A DNA stretch of 53,230 nt from Pseudomonadota bacterium (GCA_018240405.1 JAFEFW010000004.1:1-53230), one strand, 5' to 3'; positions 23,523-33,164 are shown, counted from the first letter of the stretch. Notes: generated from the sequence alone by a model not told the origin. Numbers and translations: made by a program.

Positions 23523-24803
23523 CTAACTGCCGTAGACCCACTGAGGCAGCCACATGGTCAGCGGCGGAAAGTATGTGATGATACCAAGAACGATTACCAG
23601 CAGGATCAGAAATGGAAGGATCCCGCGGATGACTTCGCCGATCGGCGCATCCGAAATGGTCGACAGCACGTACAGATTCAGTCCAACCGGGGGATGCACC
23701 AGGGCAATCTCCAGGTTGTGCGTGAAGATGATGGAGAAATGCACCGGATCCACACCTAGTGGTTGCAGCGCGGGCGCAAGTATTGGAATCGTCAACAAGA
23801 GGGCCGCCACCACCTCCAGGAAACACCCGAGGATCAGCAGCAGGATGTTGATTGATAGCAGGAACATCCAGGTGGACATGTGATGGTCCAGTGTCCACTG
23901 CACCAGCTTGGCTGGCACACCCGACTCCGTCATCCAGTGACCGAACGCAAGCGCGGTGGCGACAATCAGCATGATCGTGCCGGCGCTGCGCAGCGCGTCG
24001 GCAATGACAGACAGCGTCTGCGTGATGTGGAACCCGCGGTAGAATACCAGGCTGACAACCAGCGACACCACGGCCGCGAGCGCCGCGGCCTCGGTGACCG
24101 TGACGATGCCGCCGTAAATGCCGACCAGCACGATGACCGGCACAGCCAGGGCCGGCAGCGCACGCACCGTGGCGTCCACGCGTTCCGTGAATGGCAGCGC
24201 CGGTTCGACCGGGAAGTTGCGCCGGCGGGCATCATACCAGACCCAGGCGAAGAACGCGCCCGCCTGTAACAATCCGGGCAGAATGCCGGCCAGAAACAGC
24301 CGTGGCACCGATTGCTCCGCGACAATGCCATACAGGATCAGTGCCAGTGATGGCGGGATGACAATGCCGATGGTGCCCGATGCCCCAATGACGCCCAGCG
24401 CGAAGGAGCGCGGATAGCCCTTTTCGATCATGGCCGGCAGCAGGATCGTGCCCATGGCTAGGGCAGTGGCAACCGAAGATCCGCAGATCGCGGCAAACAG
24501 TGTGCAGGCAACCACGGTCACGAGGCCTAAGGAGCCCCGAATGCCGCCCAGCCATGCGGCCGAGACGTCGACCAGCGCCTTGGCCACCCCGCCCTGCCGC
24601 ATGAACGCTGCCGCCATGACGAACAACGGCAGGGACATCAGCGTCGAGGAGTTCAGGTGATCGATGATCACCTGGGCAACGCCAATCAGCGGCTGCCCGG
24701 AGACCATATACAAGACGGCCGCACAGGCACCCAGCACCAGGAAGATCGGCATGCCCGCGGCCAGCAGGCCGAAGAACAGCAGAAGAAAAAGCGCGGTCCA
24801 CAT
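23523..24803 (-). CDS. dctM: TRAP transporter large permease subunit
   Basis: A 426-residue, highly hydrophobic protein with about 12 membrane helices, typical for the DctM/SiaM ion-coupled permease. Features include LFVMAAAFMRQGGVAKALVD near the N-terminus, CGSSVATALAMGTILLPAM, GASGTIGIVIPPSLALILYG and PVGLNLYVLSTISDAPIGEV at the end. It moves the substrate bound by the periplasmic DctP across the inner membrane using an ion gradient. The start is three bases from the dctQ stop. A terminator hairpin follows. The substrate is likely an organic acid, but sequence alone does not tell. Confidence 0.93.
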   Translation of the reverse strand: MWTALFLLLFFGLLAAGMPIFLVLGACAAVLYMVSGQPLIGVAQVIIDHLNSSTLMSLPLFVMAAAFMRQGGVAKALVDVSAAWLGGIRGSLGLVTVVACTLFAAICGSSVATALAMGTILLPAMIEKGYPRSFALGVIGASGTIGIVIPPSLALILYGIVAEQSVPRLFLAGILPGLLQAGAFFAWVWYDARRRNFPVEPALPFTERVDATVRALPALAVPVIVLVGIYGGIVTVTEAAALAAVVSLVVSLVFYRGFHITQTLSVIADALRSAGTIMLIVATALAFGHWMTESGVPAKLVQWTLDHHMSTWMFLLSINILLLILGCFLEVVAALLLTIPILAPALQPLGVDPVHFSIIFTHNLEIALVHPPVGLNLYVLSTISDAPIGEVIRGILPFLILLVIVLGIITYFPPLTMWLPQWVYGS

Positions 24804-24806
24804 GGC

Positions 24807-25367
24807 TCAGTGTTGTCCCTGAGTCGTCAGGTTGCCGGACACCTCGTGGTCCGGAGGCAGGTGATGCCCCACGGTCATGGTCCGGGGATCGAAGTGGAAC
24901 AGGTAGCGATACAGGCGGATGGCATAGCGCACCGTCATCAGCACGCCACCGGCCGGCAGCGCGGTGTAGTAGATCCACATCGGGAACTGCAGGTCGCTGG
25001 AACTGGTCTCGTCCAGCAGCCAGGAGGTATTCACGATCTCCCAGCCGTACCAGACCATCCCGACCGAGAATGCCAGCGCCACGATGCAATTAAAGGCCTC
25101 AAGCCAACGTTGACCAGCGGGAGGCACAAGGCGCAGCACCAGATCAGGCCGCACATGCCCATCGGTGCGGACCAATTGGCTGGAGATGATCATCACGCCC
25201 CAAATGATCAGGTAGACGATTACCTCCTCCGCCCAGGAAATCGCGTATCTTGGAAACAGATACCGACCGACCACCTGAAGCAGGCCGACAGCCATGGCGA
25301 CGGCGCCCAGGATGCCGACCAGCGTACGCTCGATCGTGTCCCAGATCGTATCGTGGCGCTGGCTCAC
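24807..25367 (-). CDS. dctQ: TRAP transporter small permease subunit
   Basis: A 186-residue protein with four predicted membrane helices (GILGAVAMAVGLLQVVGRY; AEEVIVYLIIWGVMIIS; CIVALAFSVGMVWYGWEIV; YYTALPAGGVLMTVRYAI), the DctQ pattern including the conserved WAEE in ISWAEEVIVYL. It partners the large subunit in the membrane. It lies between dctP and dctM with gaps of two and three bases, so all three are co-transcribed and probably co-translated. Confidence 0.92.
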   Translation of the reverse strand: MSQRHDTIWDTIERTLVGILGAVAMAVGLLQVVGRYLFPRYAISWAEEVIVYLIIWGVMIISSQLVRTDGHVRPDLVLRLVPPAGQRWLEAFNCIVALAFSVGMVWYGWEIVNTSWLLDETSSSDLQFPMWIYYTALPAGGVLMTVRYAIRLYRYLFHFDPRTMTVGHHLPPDHEVSGNLTTQGQH

Positions 25368-25369
25368 GA

Positions 25370-26401
25370 TCAGGACGTTCCGTTCGCCGAAGCTTCGGCC
25401 AGCTTGACGATCTCAGGCGATAGCTTGGCCGCGCTGATCAATGCGGCGACATCCGCCTGCATCGCCTTGCGCGCCGCATCCAACGTCGCTTCGGATGGAT
25501 CGCTGAACTGCACGCCGTTGTCGGCCAGCAGTTTGCGCGCCCGTTCCTGCGACGCCAGCGCGTTCGCGCGGTAGACTGGGATGTTCTGCGCCCACAGGTC
25601 CAACATCATCTTCTGCAGGTCAGGTGTCAGCTTCGCCCAAAACGCCTCGGTGATCAGCGGCATGTACTGTCCGACATACTGATGATCCTGGTATGAATAC
25701 TTTACGCCCGCTTCCCACAGCTTCGCCGTCGCCACGCTCTCATTGGTGGAGACGAAGCCGTCGAATGTGCCTTGCGACAGCGCCAGCGGCACGTTCGGCC
25801 ATGCGGTCGTGTTGGGGATGCCGCCGAAGAACGATATGCGCCAGGAAATGCCGGCGCCGCCCGGGCTGCGAATCTTCAGGCCCTTCAGATCCTCAGCCGT
25901 GTTGATCGCTTTCTTGGTCGTGTACCAGTTCTGAAAGCCCAGATCGACCCACGGACCGAGCACGCGGACTTTCAGCTTGGTTTCGATCTGCTTGTTGACC
26001 AGCGCGCCGGGTTTGCCGTCGGTCGCCGCATGCGTCGTTGCCATCGGACGGCCGTAGAATGCGGGCAACTGGCAGAAATCGCCGTCGGGGACGATGCCGG
26101 TCTGCGTCCAGGTGCCGGGGCAAGCCATTTCGATCTGGCCCTGCAGCAGGGCCTTCGCCACGTTCAGGTCGGCGAACAACTGCCCGGCGTGGAACAGCTC
26201 GGGGGCGATCTTGCCACCGGAGGCCTTCTCGACCTTGCCAAGGTAGTCCGCGATGGAGACGTTACGGATGTGCGACGGAGCGGTATCGAGGGAGCAGCGA
26301 AGCTTCAGGGCGTCTTCACCGCGTGCGTGCCGGAGGATAGCAAACGAGCCAAGCGCGGCGGCAGAGGCGCCGAACGCTCTGCGGGTTATGCGTGCCTGCA
26401 T
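25370..26401 (-). CDS. dctP: TRAP transporter solute-binding protein
   Basis: A 343-residue periplasmic binding protein. The N-terminus ITRRAFGASAAALGSFAIL has a twin-arginine-like signal. The mature part starts near EDALKLRCSLD, with family features GGKIAPELFHAGQLF, AEDLKGLKIRSPGG (the conserved Arg that binds a carboxylate) and ALSQGTFDGFVSTNE. It captures the substrate and delivers it to DctQM. It is first in the operon and is divergent from the zinc alcohol dehydrogenase gene at 26571, which may process the imported compound (inference from context). Confidence 0.92.
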   Translation of the reverse strand: MQARITRRAFGASAAALGSFAILRHARGEDALKLRCSLDTAPSHIRNVSIADYLGKVEKASGGKIAPELFHAGQLFADLNVAKALLQGQIEMACPGTWTQTGIVPDGDFCQLPAFYGRPMATTHAATDGKPGALVNKQIETKLKVRVLGPWVDLGFQNWYTTKKAINTAEDLKGLKIRSPGGAGISWRISFFGGIPNTTAWPNVPLALSQGTFDGFVSTNESVATAKLWEAGVKYSYQDHQYVGQYMPLITEAFWAKLTPDLQKMMLDLWAQNIPVYRANALASQERARKLLADNGVQFSDPSEATLDAARKAMQADVAALISAAKLSPEIVKLAEASANGTS

Positions 26402-26570
26402 CAGTCAGGACCTTTCGTTGACCCCGGGAAATCGGAGCGGCGGAGTGATGGCGGCACGGCCTGCCTGCGTCAAGGCAGATGACAGGACGGTAAGCTGGCC
26501 GCCTGCGGCACCCGGTTTGGGGGACGCGGGCAGACGGCCTATAGTCACGCCAAACCGGGAGGGAACGAAG

Positions 26571-27668
26571 ATGCAGAGTAATGCCGCGGTCTTCCGCAAG
26601 GTGCATGAACCGCTGACGATCGAAACCGTCGACCTCGACAAGCCGTGGGGCCGGGAGGTGCTGGTGCGTACCGTCGCTACCGGCGTCTGCCATAGCGACC
26701 TGCACGTGGTGGACGGGCTGGGGCGCTTCCCGACGGACCGCCCGATGGTACTGGGGCATGAGGGCGCGGGCATCGTCGAGGCGGTTGGCAAGGACGTGAC
26801 CACCGTGCGTGTCGGCGACCATGTCGTGGCCTGCCTGTCCGGCTTCTGTGGCAACTGCCCGCAATGCCTCAGCGGCCATCCCAATGTCTGCACCGGCGGC
26901 CTGGTATCGCGCGCCGACGATGCGGCGCCGCGGGTATCGCAGAACGGTGCCCCGTTCCGCGTCTTCGCCACGATTGGCTCCTATGCGGAGCACATGCTGC
27001 TGCACGAGAACTCCATCGTGCGCATCGATCCGGAGCTGCCTCTGGATCGGGCTGCCCTGGTCGGCTGCGGCGTGCTGACCGGCGTCGGCGCCGCGCTGCG
27101 ATCGGCGGGGTTGCAGCCAGGCCAGACGGTCGCCGTGTTCGGCTGCGGCGGTGTCGGCCTGTCGATCATCCAGGGCGCGCGCATCGGCGGTGCCCGGCAG
27201 ATCATCGCGGTGGACCAGTTCGATTCCAAGTTGGAAATGGCGAAGGCCGTTGGCGCCACCCACACCGTCAACAGTATGCAGGACGACGCAGTGAAGGCGG
27301 TGCGGGCTCTGAGCAAAGGCCTGGGCGTGGACCATGCGTTTGAGGCAGTCGGACTGCCGATCCTGTGCCGGCAAGCCATCGAGAGCCTTGCCGTGCGTGG
27401 GACCGCCACCATCGTGGGCGTGCTGCCGCCGGACGCCACAATCGAGTTCCCGTGGATGGCAATCCGGCCCGAGTGCAAGGTGCAGACCTCGCGCATGGGC
27501 TCAAACCAGTTCCGGGTTGATATCCCGAATTACCTGGAATTCTACCGCCAGGGCCGGCTCGACCTGGACTCGATGATCAGCCGCCGCGGGAGGCTCGGCG
27601 ACATCAACGACGCCTTCCGGGCGATGAAGGCCGGCGAGGTAGCCCGCTCGGTGCTGCTGTTCGACTGA
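26571..27668 (+). CDS. Zinc-dependent alcohol dehydrogenase
   Basis: A 365-residue medium-chain dehydrogenase. Catalytic zinc ligands: Cys40 in GVCHSD, His63-Glu64 in GHEGAG, and the cysteine of VGCGVLTG. Structural zinc: Cys93, Cys96, Cys99 and Cys107. The nucleotide-binding VFGCGGVGLS follows. It resembles class III/NDMA-type dehydrogenases, which oxidise alcohols or formaldehyde adducts; the exact substrate is unknown. GGGAGGGA nine bases upstream supports the ATG at 26571 over a long upstream opening. The TRAP operon is divergent, and the MetE-like gene follows in the same direction after about 175 bases. Confidence 0.92.
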   Translation: MQSNAAVFRKVHEPLTIETVDLDKPWGREVLVRTVATGVCHSDLHVVDGLGRFPTDRPMVLGHEGAGIVEAVGKDVTTVRVGDHVVACLSGFCGNCPQCLSGHPNVCTGGLVSRADDAAPRVSQNGAPFRVFATIGSYAEHMLLHENSIVRIDPELPLDRAALVGCGVLTGVGAALRSAGLQPGQTVAVFGCGGVGLSIIQGARIGGARQIIAVDQFDSKLEMAKAVGATHTVNSMQDDAVKAVRALSKGLGVDHAFEAVGLPILCRQAIESLAVRGTATIVGVLPPDATIEFPWMAIRPECKVQTSRMGSNQFRVDIPNYLEFYRQGRLDLDSMISRRGRLGDINDAFRAMKAGEVARSVLLFD

Positions 27669-27844
27669 GAGATCTTCGTGCTTCTCCATGGAATACTTCG
27701 TGAGCTCCGTGTCGGATTGATTGACAGGCTGTGCCATGGCGTCGGCGCTCGGGACCTGCTTCAACACATCAATCCGGCATGGAGATCACCAAGCATCCCA
27801 CAGAGTAACACCGAGAGGTGGACTAACTTCGGAGGAATCCTGCC

Positions 27845-29014
27845 GTGCTAACAGTAACAAAAGACCTGATTCTGCCGACCGCCATTACGGGTTCCTACCC
27901 GCGTCCGCTCTGGTTCGATATGAGCCTGAATGGCCGTTCCTTCAAATCCGCCCTCGGCGAATCCCTGTTCCGGGAACAGTACATGGACGCCGTTGCCGCC
28001 ATCATCAACGCACAGGAGGCGGCAGGGCTCGACATCGTTACCGACGGTGACTCACGCTTCGACCTCGCCGTCGGCGGCAAGTCCTGGTTCTTCTACCCGA
28101 TCGAGCGCCTGGGTGGGATCGAGGGCGCGCGCGACACCTCGCAGGGCTGGATGCGGCGCGGGCTGCGCCCGGGCCAGATCCTGTGGGAGGTGCAGGAGGC
28201 CTACCAGCCGGCCGTCGTTAAGGGCAAACTCACCCGCGGGCCGTGGGAGTACGCAGCGCTGTGGCAATTCGCCCAGCGCCTGACCGACAAGCCGGTGAAA
28301 TTCGGCGCCATCTGCGCGCCGATCCTGTCGTCCATGCTGTGGAACGAATACTACGAAGACGACAAGGCAATGATTCTCGACCTGTGCGACATCATGAATG
28401 CGGAGCTACGTGAACTGGTTGCCGCTGGTTGCCCGCTGATCCAGTTGGAGGAGCCGCCGCACCACAGCCGCGCCCTGTTGCCGACCACGACCGAGGCGGA
28501 CCTGGCATTCATGACCGAAGCGTTCAACCGGCAGACCGACGGCATCGATGCCGAAATCTGGGTGCACACCTGCTGGGGCAATCCGAACCAGCAGCGCACC
28601 TACTGGGAAACGCCGAGCTACGAACGGGCAATGCCGCATCTGTTGCAGCTAAGAGCCGATGTCATTACGTTTGAGTGCGCCAGCAGTGACGGTCAGGACC
28701 TGCACCTGTTCGGCAAGTATAAGACCGACAAGAAGATCGGCATCGGCGTGGTCAACCATTGCAACACCGTTGTGGAGCCGCCGGAATACGTTGCAGGCCT
28801 GATCCGCCGGGCACTGGAGTTCATTCCGCCGGAGCGGCTGGTGATCACCACGGATTGCGGCTTCGGGCGTGAAGGGCTCAGCCGACGGATTGCCTATTAC
28901 AAATGCGTATCTATCGTCGAGGGCACGAACATCGTGCGGAAGGAACTTGGGCTGCCCGAGGTGCGGGTACGAGCATCGGATCCGAAGCTGTGGTTTGCGG
29001 GCGGGGCGCGGTAG
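27845..29014 (+). CDS. Core MetE-like (cobalamin-independent methionine synthase II family) protein
   Basis: A 389-residue protein corresponding to the C-terminal catalytic barrel of MetE, without the N-terminal domain of the full enzyme (about 750 residues). The zinc ligands line up as His241 and Cys243 (HTCWGN), Glu277 (TFECASS) and Cys338 (TTDCGFG). Such 'core-MetE' proteins transfer methyl groups to thiols with a donor other than the usual polyglutamyl folate in the examples studied. The start is GTG with GGAGGAA upstream. Neighbours (TRAP transporter and alcohol dehydrogenase) hint at catabolism of a methylated compound rather than methionine synthesis (inference). Confidence 0.85.
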   Translation: MLTVTKDLILPTAITGSYPRPLWFDMSLNGRSFKSALGESLFREQYMDAVAAIINAQEAAGLDIVTDGDSRFDLAVGGKSWFFYPIERLGGIEGARDTSQGWMRRGLRPGQILWEVQEAYQPAVVKGKLTRGPWEYAALWQFAQRLTDKPVKFGAICAPILSSMLWNEYYEDDKAMILDLCDIMNAELRELVAAGCPLIQLEEPPHHSRALLPTTTEADLAFMTEAFNRQTDGIDAEIWVHTCWGNPNQQRTYWETPSYERAMPHLLQLRADVITFECASSDGQDLHLFGKYKTDKKIGIGVVNHCNTVVEPPEYVAGLIRRALEFIPPERLVITTDCGFGREGLSRRIAYYKCVSIVEGTNIVRKELGLPEVRVRASDPKLWFAGGAR

Positions 29015-29047
29015 CCCCCCTACCGGCCAAACGTCCGACGGCCCGTG

Positions 29048-29722
29048 TTAGGCACCACCGCTGGCGCGGGCCGCGAGATGACGGAACTCCGCCTCCAGCA
29101 CCTCGGGGTCTGGTTCCGGCAGCCAGACCGCCGGTTCGTCGACCACCGCGGCCAGGCGCGTCTTGTAGGTGTCGCGCGGAATCTCCTCTGCGCCGAACTG
29201 CGCCAGGTGGGCGGTGACGAATTGCGTGTCCAGCAGGCGAAAGCCGCCCAGGCGCAGGCGCGCGACCAGATGCACCAGCGCCACCTTGGAGGCGTCTCGC
29301 GCAAAGCTGAACATGCTCTCGCCGAAGAACGCGCCACCCAGCGCCACGCCATACAGGCCGCCGACCAGCGTGCCGTTCTGCCAGGTCTCTACCGAATGTG
29401 CATGACCCATGCGGAAGAGTTCACTGAACAGGCGTTCGATCTGCGGGTTGATCCAGGTGTCCATGCGATCCGGCAGCGGGGTGGCGCACCCGGCAATGGT
29501 GCCGGCAAAGTTGCGGTCGACCGTCACCTCATACTGGTCCGACAGCACAGTGCGCAGCAGCCGGCGGGACAGATGGAAACTATCAAGCGGCAGCACGCCA
29601 CGCTTGATCGGATCCAGCCAGAACAGCTTGTCCCCGGCGCGCCCCTCGGCCATCGGGAACAACCCGTGGCGATAGGCTCGCAGAACCAGGTCCGGTGTGA
29701 CTTCCATGGACCGCCGCGACAT
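29048..29722 (-). CDS. aat: Leucyl/phenylalanyl-tRNA-protein transferase
   Basis: A 224-residue protein that attaches leucine or phenylalanine to N-terminal Arg or Lys of proteins, marking them for the ClpAP N-degron route. Family features: AYRHGLFPM near the start, [42 protein letters not shown] (split by short turns), FFGESMFS, and [21 protein letters not shown]. The start [12 protein letters not shown] at 29722 is typical; a longer opening to 29785 would overlap the divergent VOC gene. Cytosolic, single gene. Confidence 0.93.
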   Translation of the reverse strand: MSRRSMEVTPDLVLRAYRHGLFPMAEGRAGDKLFWLDPIKRGVLPLDSFHLSRRLLRTVLSDQYEVTVDRNFAGTIAGCATPLPDRMDTWINPQIERLFSELFRMGHAHSVETWQNGTLVGGLYGVALGGAFFGESMFSFARDASKVALVHLVARLRLGGFRLLDTQFVTAHLAQFGAEEIPRDTYKTRLAAVVDEPAVWLPEPDPEVLEAEFRHLAARASGGA

Positions 29723-29771
29723 GCTGTCATGATGAGGTGTCCGGGGCACTATTGGAAGGGGGAAGCGGACG

Positions 29772-30188
29772 GTGATTAGCATCAAGCAACTCGATCACGT
29801 CGTCCTGCGGGTGGCCAACCTGGAGGCGATGAAGCGCTTCTACTGCGATGTCCTGGGATGCACCGTGGAGCGGGAGCGCCACGATTTAGGGCTGTACCAG
29901 CTCCGCGCCGGTGCCGCCTTGATCGACCTCGTGCCCGTTGACGGCCCGCTTGGCCAGAAAGGCGGCGTGGCGCCCGGGGCGGAAGGTCGCAACATGGACC
30001 ATTTCTGCCTGCAGGTGGAACCATGGGATGCTGATGTCATCATGGCCCATCTGAGCAAGCATGGTGCGGACCCGGCGCCCGTGGCCTCGCGCTACGGCGC
30101 AACCGGCCAGGGCCCGTCGATCTATGTGCCAGACCCCGAGGGCAATGTCGTCGAACTGAAGGGGCCGCCGGATCTCGTGCAGCCGTAG
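29772..30188 (+). CDS. VOC-family (glyoxalase-like) protein
   Basis: A 138-residue vicinal-oxygen-chelate protein with two beta-alpha-beta-beta-beta units: [23 protein letters not shown] and [13 protein letters not shown], ending [16 protein letters not shown]. The metal positions are plausible (His8, His78 and Glu133 by my count), so it may be a dioxygenase, lyase or resistance-type enzyme. The start is GTG at 29772, divergent from aat by 49 bases. The specific reaction cannot be assigned. Confidence 0.87.
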   Translation: MISIKQLDHVVLRVANLEAMKRFYCDVLGCTVERERHDLGLYQLRAGAALIDLVPVDGPLGQKGGVAPGAEGRNMDHFCLQVEPWDADVIMAHLSKHGADPAPVASRYGATGQGPSIYVPDPEGNVVELKGPPDLVQP

Positions 30189-30198
30189 GGTCGGTTCA

Positions 30199-30216
30199 GC
30201 GCCGGGCCTTCGGCGC
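30199..30216. terminator. Weak hairpin after the VOC gene
   Basis: GCGCCG (30199-30204) and CGGCGC (30211-30216) flank a six-base loop just after the VOC stop at 30188. It is GC-rich but lacks a T-run, so it may be a weak terminator. The rest of the gap to 30438 shows no further feature. Confidence 0.4.
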
Positions 30217-30437
30217 GACGCACTTCAGGAATCCAACGACAATCGCGCGATGCTTTTGCGAATCGTTGCCGTTGCCACAATACACGATTCAGGCATAAGT
30301 CACTGTATGCACCACCTATAGGGGCATAGGCGGAGCCTTCAATAGCCGTGTGGTTGCTTGTCTTTCCGCAGACAGACTCCCCGTCGCGGTCGGAGCGTAC
30401 GCCGCAGCCCCGGGAATTGGCTACAGAAGGCATCGGT

Positions 30438-32180
30438 ATGGGGAGTACAACGTCTCGCCTTTCCTATCTCAACCGCTCCGCCGACCGGCCGATGCAGCGG
30501 CCGATCGGGCTGGCTTACTGGCTGGATGACAAGCCGGGGACACCAACCGCGCTGGGACTTGCCCTGCAGCATGTTGCCATCCAGTCGATCTACTACGTGC
30601 TGCCAGTGGCCGCCGCGACGGCCGTCACCGCCGACCCGATTGAAATCGGCCGCTTCCTATGCCTTTCGATCGTCGCAAGCGCGATCCTGCAGGCGCTGCA
30701 ACTTTTGACACGGGGTCCGGTCGGGGCCGGATACCCGATTCCCGCCACACACAGCACGGCCTGTCTTGGCGCTTACGTACTCACCGCACAAGCGGGCGGC
30801 GGTTTCAATGCCATTGCTGCCATGGTCTGCCTGATGGGCCTTGGCGCCATTGTTGTGACCTTCGCGATGCACCGGCTACGCGTCCTGCTGCCGAATGAGG
30901 TTGCGGGCGTCGTCGTCATCCTCATCGGCGTCGCCCTGATCGGCGTCGCGGCCGCGCAACTGGGACTCCAGCCGGGCGGTTCGCCCCGCGACGGCAGTTC
31001 GATCGGCATCGTGCTGGGAACGGTCGTGGTGACCATGATCATCGGGCTGAGCAAGACCCGAGCAGCGCCATTTGCCGTGTTGATCGGCGCCGTGATCGGC
31101 TCTGGCCTGAGCTTCATGCTGGATGAGGTCGAGGCCGACATACCGGCGGTGATTGCCGCTCGGCCATGGCTGGCACTGCCGGAGCCGTGGTTGCCGGACT
31201 TCACCGCCGTCACGACCGGGCCGCTGCTGGCCTATCTGCTGTCCCTTGTCGCCATCCAGGCAACGGCGGCGGGTAGTCTGGTGGCCATGCAACGTGCCGC
31301 TGATGCCGGTTGGACGCGCCCCGACCCTGTGCCGCTGCGGCGCGGCTTGCTTGCCAATGGCCTGGCGATCGTTGCCGCAGGCCTGATTGGCGGCGCCGCC
31401 CCCGGGCCCGGCAGCGCCGCGGTCGGATTGTCCATTGCCGCAGGCGTGCTCGCGCGCCGGATCGTCTGGTTCGGCGTCGGGACCTTGTTGGTGGTGGCTC
31501 TCTGCCCGAAAATGATCGCGCTGTTCGTGCTGACCCCCGCCCCGGTCAAGGCGGCAATGCTGCTGTATGTCGCCGGCTTCCTGATGGGCCAGGGCTGCCA
31601 ATTGCTATCGGCGCGGCTGCTGGACACGCGCCGGATGATGATTGTTGCCACCGGCCTCAGTGCAGGTGTCTTGGTGGCCATTGCACCCCAGCCGTTTCAA
31701 ACGCATGTGCCCGCCCTTGCCTCGCCGCCCTCGTTCGGCGCCCTGGTTGCGTTCGCAGTGAACCTGGTGACCCTGCCGCTGGTGCCACTTCGGGCCCAGC
31801 GGGTGTTTGGCCTTGATATGGCAGCCAGCCGGAGGGCGCGTGACTGGTTCGCTGAACTTGCGGCCGAATGGGGCCTCAAACAGGCAACGGCGGTTGCCGG
31901 TGAACGCGCGTTGGTGGAACTGACGGAACTGCTGATCGGCCGTGGCGAGAACAGCGTCGACCTGCGGTCCTGGCGGTTCGAGGATCGGATAGCACTCGAT
32001 CTTTCCTGGGCGGGTGTGCCGCTGCCGGAGCCGACCGGCACACCGTCACCGGAAGACCTTCTCGGCACCCTTGAGGAACAGGAGCGGTTCATGGTCTGGC
32101 TGGCCACAAGAGGAGCCATGCGCTTTACCCAGCGCGCCACAGACCGGGGCACCGAGGCAAGGCTGATTTTCGAGGATTGA
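30438..32180 (+). CDS. NCS2-family (uracil/xanthine) permease with C-terminal regulatory-like domain
   Basis: A 580-residue protein. Residues 20-460 are the nucleobase:cation symporter-2 domain with about 14 helices; LALQHVAIQSIYYVLP and GYPIPATHSTACLGAYV are the family regions near the substrate site. The purine or pyrimidine substrate is not certain. Unlike typical members (about 430-470 residues), it carries an extra soluble part of about 120 residues at the C-terminus (from RRARDWFAELAAEWGL to TEARLIFED), which by eye recalls the HATPase fold of anti-sigma factors. AGAAGG precedes the ATG at 30438. Single gene, convergent with the PEP-CTERM gene. Confidence 0.88.
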   Translation: MGSTTSRLSYLNRSADRPMQRPIGLAYWLDDKPGTPTALGLALQHVAIQSIYYVLPVAAATAVTADPIEIGRFLCLSIVASAILQALQLLTRGPVGAGYPIPATHSTACLGAYVLTAQAGGGFNAIAAMVCLMGLGAIVVTFAMHRLRVLLPNEVAGVVVILIGVALIGVAAAQLGLQPGGSPRDGSSIGIVLGTVVVTMIIGLSKTRAAPFAVLIGAVIGSGLSFMLDEVEADIPAVIAARPWLALPEPWLPDFTAVTTGPLLAYLLSLVAIQATAAGSLVAMQRAADAGWTRPDPVPLRRGLLANGLAIVAAGLIGGAAPGPGSAAVGLSIAAGVLARRIVWFGVGTLLVVALCPKMIALFVLTPAPVKAAMLLYVAGFLMGQGCQLLSARLLDTRRMMIVATGLSAGVLVAIAPQPFQTHVPALASPPSFGALVAFAVNLVTLPLVPLRAQRVFGLDMAASRRARDWFAELAAEWGLKQATAVAGERALVELTELLIGRGENSVDLRSWRFEDRIALDLSWAGVPLPEPTGTPSPEDLLGTLEEQERFMVWLATRGAMRFTQRATDRGTEARLIFED

Positions 32181-32213
32181 AGCCGTTCCTTCGGTGTCTC
32201 CCGGCGATATGGG

Positions 32214-33164
32214 CTACCGGCGGCGACGCGCCCCTGACAGTAGCACGACAGCTCCCGCGATCAGCATGATCGAGGCGGGCTCTGGCACGGCGCGCACCAG
32301 TGTGACCGACACCAGACCGTCCAGCTCCGGATTGTCGCCGCCAATGATTTGGATGTTGAGCGTCGGCTCGCCGAGGAAATCGGCCACGACGAATGAGCCA
32401 CCGCCGCCACCGGCTCCTTCGTTGGTCCCGCCGCCGCCACCGCCGCCCGAATAGCCACCACCGCCGCCGCCGCCGTTCAGCCCGCCGCCGGCGCCACCGC
32501 CGAAGCCACCACCGTTACTGTCTGCCGGATCGCTGAGGCATCCGCCGGCGCTGGTGCCGGCCGCGCCGCCCGCGAACCCGAGAGGGCCAAACCCGCCGCC
32601 ACCGGAGCACCTGGGTGGGCCATTCGCACCATCAATCCCGTTGCTGAGGAATCCGCCGCCGCCGCCGCCGTTGGCAAAGGAGCTGATACCGCCGCCACCG
32701 CCGGCACCATTGGTGCCACCGCTACCGGATTGCGGACCTGCACCGGCCAGCCCAGCTATCGTTGCGGGTGCGGCGAGCCCATTTGTGCCAGATTCGTAGC
32801 CCGCACCGCCACCACCGCCACCGACAACCAAGGGAGTGCTGGCATCCAGATAAATAAAACTTCCACCGCCGCCGCCACCACCCCAGGTGCCGCTTGCCAA
32901 GGCGCCGGAACTGCCCCGGCCTCCAACCGCGATCTGAAGAACCGTCCCGCTGAGCAAATAAACGTCGCCCGAGGCGGTTGCGCCTGCGCCACCGGCTGAA
33001 CCGTTACCGCCACCACCAACCGCACCCGTTGCGATGAGCCGATAATAGCCAGTCTGCGTGATCGTTTCGGTCGCTATGCCACCGGTATACGAATAGATCG
33101 TGGCGTTCGCCGTCGATCCCATGGCGACCAAGGCGCACGCCGCCAGCACGCTCTTCCTGATCAT
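32214..33164 (-). CDS. Glycine-rich secreted protein with PEP-CTERM sorting signal
   Basis: A 316-residue exported protein. A Sec signal peptide (VLAACALVAMGSTANA) precedes a beta-rich N-terminal part. The large middle is dominated by glycine runs (GGGGGG repeated, with Asn, Ser and Ala). A C-terminal SVTLVRAVPEPASI segment is followed by a hydrophobic helix and Arg-Arg-Arg: the VPEP-helix-Arg pattern of PEP-CTERM proteins. Exosortase and its partners would process and anchor or release it at the surface; no exosortase gene is in the window. AAAGGA lies before the ATG at 33164. A structural or adhesive surface role is likely (inference). Confidence 0.88.
   Translation of the reverse strand: MIRKSVLAACALVAMGSTANATIYSYTGGIATETITQTGYYRLIATGAVGGGGNGSAGGAGATASGDVYLLSGTVLQIAVGGRGSSGALASGTWGGGGGGGSFIYLDASTPLVVGGGGGGAGYESGTNGLAAPATIAGLAGAGPQSGSGGTNGAGGGGGISSFANGGGGGGFLSNGIDGANGPPRCSGGGGFGPLGFAGGAAGTSAGGCLSDPADSNGGGFGGGAGGGLNGGGGGGGYSGGGGGGGTNEGAGGGGGSFVVADFLGEPTLNIQIIGGDNPELDGLVSVTLVRAVPEPASIMLIAGAVVLLSGARRRR

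Noticed and set aside
32400-32900. Repetitive GCC/CCG-rich tract resembling a repeat array
   Set aside because: It is the glycine-codon part of the PEP-CTERM protein read on the plus strand; no regular spacer, so not a CRISPR or satellite.
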